Below are positions 61,611-64,000 of a DNA stretch of 64,000 bases, piece by piece. Position numbers and translations under genes: made by a program. This DNA is from Gordionus sp. m RMFG-2023 (taxonomy: Eukaryota > Nematomorpha > Gordioida > Chordodea > Parachordodidae). The notes beneath the pieces were generated by a model. That model searched no databases, was not told where the DNA came from, and was given only the letters and a program-made list of their open reading frames with translations. Position 1 is the stretch's first letter. Each line of letters opens with the position of its first letter. Location of the stretch: assembly GCF_954871325.1 (NCBI RefSeq), contig NC_088778.1, forward strand, positions 3,505,743 through 3,569,742. The letters run 5' to 3'.

Positions 61611-62242
61611 GTAATTAGAGGATGTTTTTACCATTTGTGTCAAAGTACACATAGAAAAATTCAGAAGCTGGGTCTGGAAAGCGAATACAGAACCGATGAA
61701 ACTCTAAGTTTTTTTGTGGCATGATGGACGGCTTAGCAATCGTTCCGTTATGTGATGTGGACAATGCAATCACATTCCTGAGATCAGTTACTCCGAGCAA
61801 TGGTAAGGACATTCTTGATTATTTCGATAAAAATTATTTCAATGGAGTATCAAGGGAGGTCATGAGAAGCAATTCTCAATCCCAAACACGTCGAATTGAG
61901 CCTCGATTTCCTCCAGAAACCTGTAACGTGAATCAGAGCACTCTCTCAGATGAAGAACCAACAAATAATCAATGGGAAGGTTGGAATCATCGTTTTTCTA
62001 ATCTGGTTGGGAATAAACACTCATCAATCTGGGTACTTATTAAAAAAAGAAATGCGAGGTGGCTGCCGATGAAACCAAACTTGAAAGATGGTGCGTAGGT
62101 AGTTGGACATCCAAAAAATCGCAGAGTTCTAACAACCAGATTCGGCTAAAGAAACTTTGCGAAGAATACCGTGATGCGGTGCGAAGCCTTCCAGATTTTA
62201 TAAGAGCAATTTCCTTCAATATTCGATGTCAACCAATATAAT
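61611..62242 (+). pseudogene. MULE transposase C-terminal part, left arm
   Basis: It starts at GCFYHLCQSTHRKIQKLGLE, the C..H motif after the MULE catalytic core, followed by YRTDETL, MDGLAIVPLCDVDNAITFLR and EEPTNNQWEGWNHRFSNLVG. After a frameshift in an A run near 62045 the tail reads ETKLERWCVGSW and NNQIRLKKLCEEYRD. A second shift lies near 61710 in a T run (the right-arm copy is in frame there). The N-terminal DNA-binding and DDE parts are absent, so it is inactive. In the intact family this enzyme cuts and joins transposon ends. Confidence 0.85.
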
Positions 62243-62247
62243 AATTA

Positions 62248-62510
62248 TTATAAATTATAAAATTTGTCATAATCATGATTTATCAATAAAATAAACATTT
62301 CTTATTTCTAAGTTTTGTCAAATGATGGTATTGTATTTTTACTATAGCAAATATTTTTTACAATACATAGTTATTTTACTGAGGCATTTTTTCCCAGTAC
62401 CAATTTAAACATCAGTTTTTCTTATTTAAGCATTTTTTTATGGAGAGTAGGCCAAATAAAAATATACCTTTATTATTAGGTCTTAACTAAATTCTATAAA
62501 AATGAAAAAA
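62248..62510. other. centre of the foldback, non-coding
   Basis: AT-rich spacer between the arms after the left-arm transposase stop (TAATAATTATTA at 62240). Nothing is recognised. Confidence 0.5.
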
Positions 62511-62918
62511 GATTGATGGGTGTTTATTCCCAACCAGATTAGAAAAACGATGATTCCAACCTTCGCATTGATTATTTGTTCGTTCTTCATCTGAGAGAGT
62601 GCTCTGATTCATGTTACAGGTTTCTGGAGGAAATCGAGGCTCAATTCGAAGTGTTTGGGATTGAGAATTGCTTCTCATGACCTCCCTTGATACTCCATTG
62701 AAATAATTTTTATCGAAATAATCAAGAATGTCCTTACCATTGCTCGGAGTAACTGATCTCAGGAATGTCATTGCATTGTCCATATCACATAACGGAACGA
62801 AGCCTTCCATAATGCCACAAAATTTTTTTAGAGTTTCATCGGTCCTGTATTCGCTTTCCAGACCCAGCTTCTAAATTTTTCTATGTGTACATTGACACAA
62901 ATGGTAAAAACATCCTCA
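62487..62918 (-). pseudogene. MULE transposase C-terminal part, right arm
   Basis: It is an inverted copy of the left-arm sequence. It reads MEGFVPLCDMDNAMTFLRSV, then DILDYFDKNYFNGVSREV and EERTNNQCEGWNHRFSNLVG. It stops being homologous after NKHPSI at 62511, where the palindrome centre begins. A TAG replaces a glutamine codon in the HRKIQKLG stretch near its start. Across the two arms about 5 percent of positions differ by eye. Confidence 0.85.
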
Positions 62919-62969
62919 TAAATTATTTATAGATTATAATTAAATATGAGAGTGTATAAAAATAATCCC

Positions 62970-63150
62970 AAGGGGTTTTTTTCCGGGGGTTTTATTTCCT
63001 GGGGGTTTTTTTCCGGGGGTTTTATTTCCTTGGGGTTTTTTTCCGGAGGTTTTATTTCCTGGGGGTTTTTTTTCCGGGGTTTTTTTTTCTGGGGGTTTTT
63101 TTTCTGGGGTTTTTTTTTACGGGGTTTTTTTTCCAGGGGTTCTTTTTCCT
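62970..63150 (-). repeat. right terminal subrepeat array of the foldback
   Basis: About twelve copies of CCGGGGGTTTTATTTCC / CTGGGGGTTTTTTT units, the inverse of the left array and longer than it. The plus-strand frame through it (F, G, S, W repeats) is meaningless. Confidence 0.9.
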
Positions 63151-63156
63151 ATTACC

Positions 63157-64000
63157 CTATAAGCATTCAATTTAACTGATATAATATTAAATATAAATAG
63201 GTTATATTATTGTATGACAAATATATTATTCAAATATCGATGAATATTATAACCTTTTAATAAAATGTATAAAATATAACAGTTAATTTAGATGCAAGTG
63301 CAGTTTCCTTATCATGTATAAATAACAAGTAGGATACGATAAAAAAATTATTTATGACTATAGAAAAGAACTGTGGTTGCATAAAAGAACTACTAAACAC
63401 ATAGAGACACGGTGGAAGAATCCTGACTTACCCAAGGTGACAAGTAAAAGTGATGCTACAACGAATGGAAAAAAACGATGGCGAGATTTGATAATGAAAA
63501 TATAAGTCTTCAAAAAGTAATGTCAAAAAAAAATAGTTGCGAAGGCGCATATAATCAAAAACACAAGTTTGCAAGGAAGTTGAAAAATGGGGAAGGGAAT
63601 AATAGGTGTTGGATAGCAAAGCAAAGGGTGAAAGAGAGATAGATATAAAGAGTAAGAATTGTTCAAAAAATTATGAGGGATAAATGGTAATCCATAGAAA
63701 CGGGACCAAAAAGGTTAGGAAGTTGCATGTGGATAAATTATCAAATGAAGAGAACGAATAGACAAAGATGTGAAATGTGCAGGCAGTGGAAGGGCTTCGC
63801 TGTCCATTTGGTAAAAATAAAATTAGGAAAGCTTTAAAAGTGACTCCCCTCCCCCCTTCCCCTGTCATAATGTTACAGTCCACACCTTTCACCTTGGATT
63901 ATAAAAATAAAATGGAATACCCATATTTTATACACGTATATAGTGACCTGCATTGACTTAGTATTTCAAACCCGACTCGGCCCAAAATTGTTTTAAAAAT
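63157..64000. other. no gene recognised
   Basis: AT-rich at first, then purine-rich on the plus strand from about 63400 to 63840 (GAAGTTGAAAAATGGGGAAG-like). Frames on either strand are short and without motifs. A pyrimidine stretch CTCCCCTCCCCCCTTCCCCT lies at 63844-63863. Confidence 0.5.

Larger units (their letters stand above)
61215..63156. mobile_element. MULE-derived foldback element, 1,942 bp
   Basis: The ends are GGTAATAGGAAAAA (61215) and the inverse ending CCTATTACC (63156). Pairing may extend outward (TTATA on both sides). The arms, 61215-62030 and 62511-63156, are inverted copies of each other. They include terminal subrepeats and the C-terminal transposase coding sequence, so the element is a giant palindrome around a 480-bp centre. 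The left arm has about 170-210 extra bp (about 61400-61610). No 9-bp target duplication is visible. The whole interrupts sequence downstream of the MADF remnant. Confidence 0.82.

Noticed and set aside
62946-63179. 77-codon frame of G, F, S and W repeats
   Set aside because: It is the terminal subrepeat array of the foldback read as protein.

Overview
This window is AT-rich, intron-poor-looking but transposon-crowded animal nuclear DNA. It has no operon-like gene packing, and its mobile families (Ty3/gypsy LTR elements, a MULE with the arthropod-type RTNN..EGWN..F..LVG motif, Tc1/mariner, a hAT-type MITE, MADF-domain coding remnants) suggest an arthropod. A crustacean such as a parasitic copepod is my best guess, from general impression only. 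No complete host protein-coding gene can be supported.

Layout. (1) 1-1718 is the 3' part of a broken Ty3/gypsy element. Its LTR starts at 1719 and forms the left edge of the next region. (2) 1719-42202 is one large nested repeat domain, almost all A+T. It consists of diverged copies of a long unit, which I call X (about 5.5-9.5 kb) and Y (about 5 kb), in the order X1-Y1-X2-X3-Y2-X4-Y3. Inside X are a 2-kb internal duplication, a satellite of about 340-bp monomers with variable copy number, an LTR copy at the unit start, coding-like remnants and a LINE-like insertion. Inside Y are pieces of a TIR transposon (family T) and a gypsy integrase fossil. Two blocks of 6,913 bp (12175-19087 and 21727-28639) look identical base for base, although the sequence after them is clearly diverged. 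(3) 42203-44008 is the best-preserved T element, with TAA target duplications. (4) 44012-52793 is lower-copy sequence with a Tc1/mariner fossil, a few exon-like open segments, a TTTC microsatellite and a short telomere-like tract. (5) 52799-55151 is an end-to-end compact LTR element (gag and protease-like parts only) with 311-bp LTRs and GCCTC target duplications. (6) 55900-63156 holds two copies of a MULE-derived family, one of them a 1.9-kb foldback palindrome; a 534-bp hAT-type MITE with perfect 8-bp duplications; a MADF-domain pseudogene; and two or three isolated exon-like segments. (7) 63157-64000 has no recognisable feature.

The window mainly records repeat-on-repeat growth: an old tandem array that captured LTR, integrase, LINE and T fragments, then spread them by segmental duplication. 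All identity and divergence statements are by eye. No alignment or database search was run, and family names rest on motif recognition.
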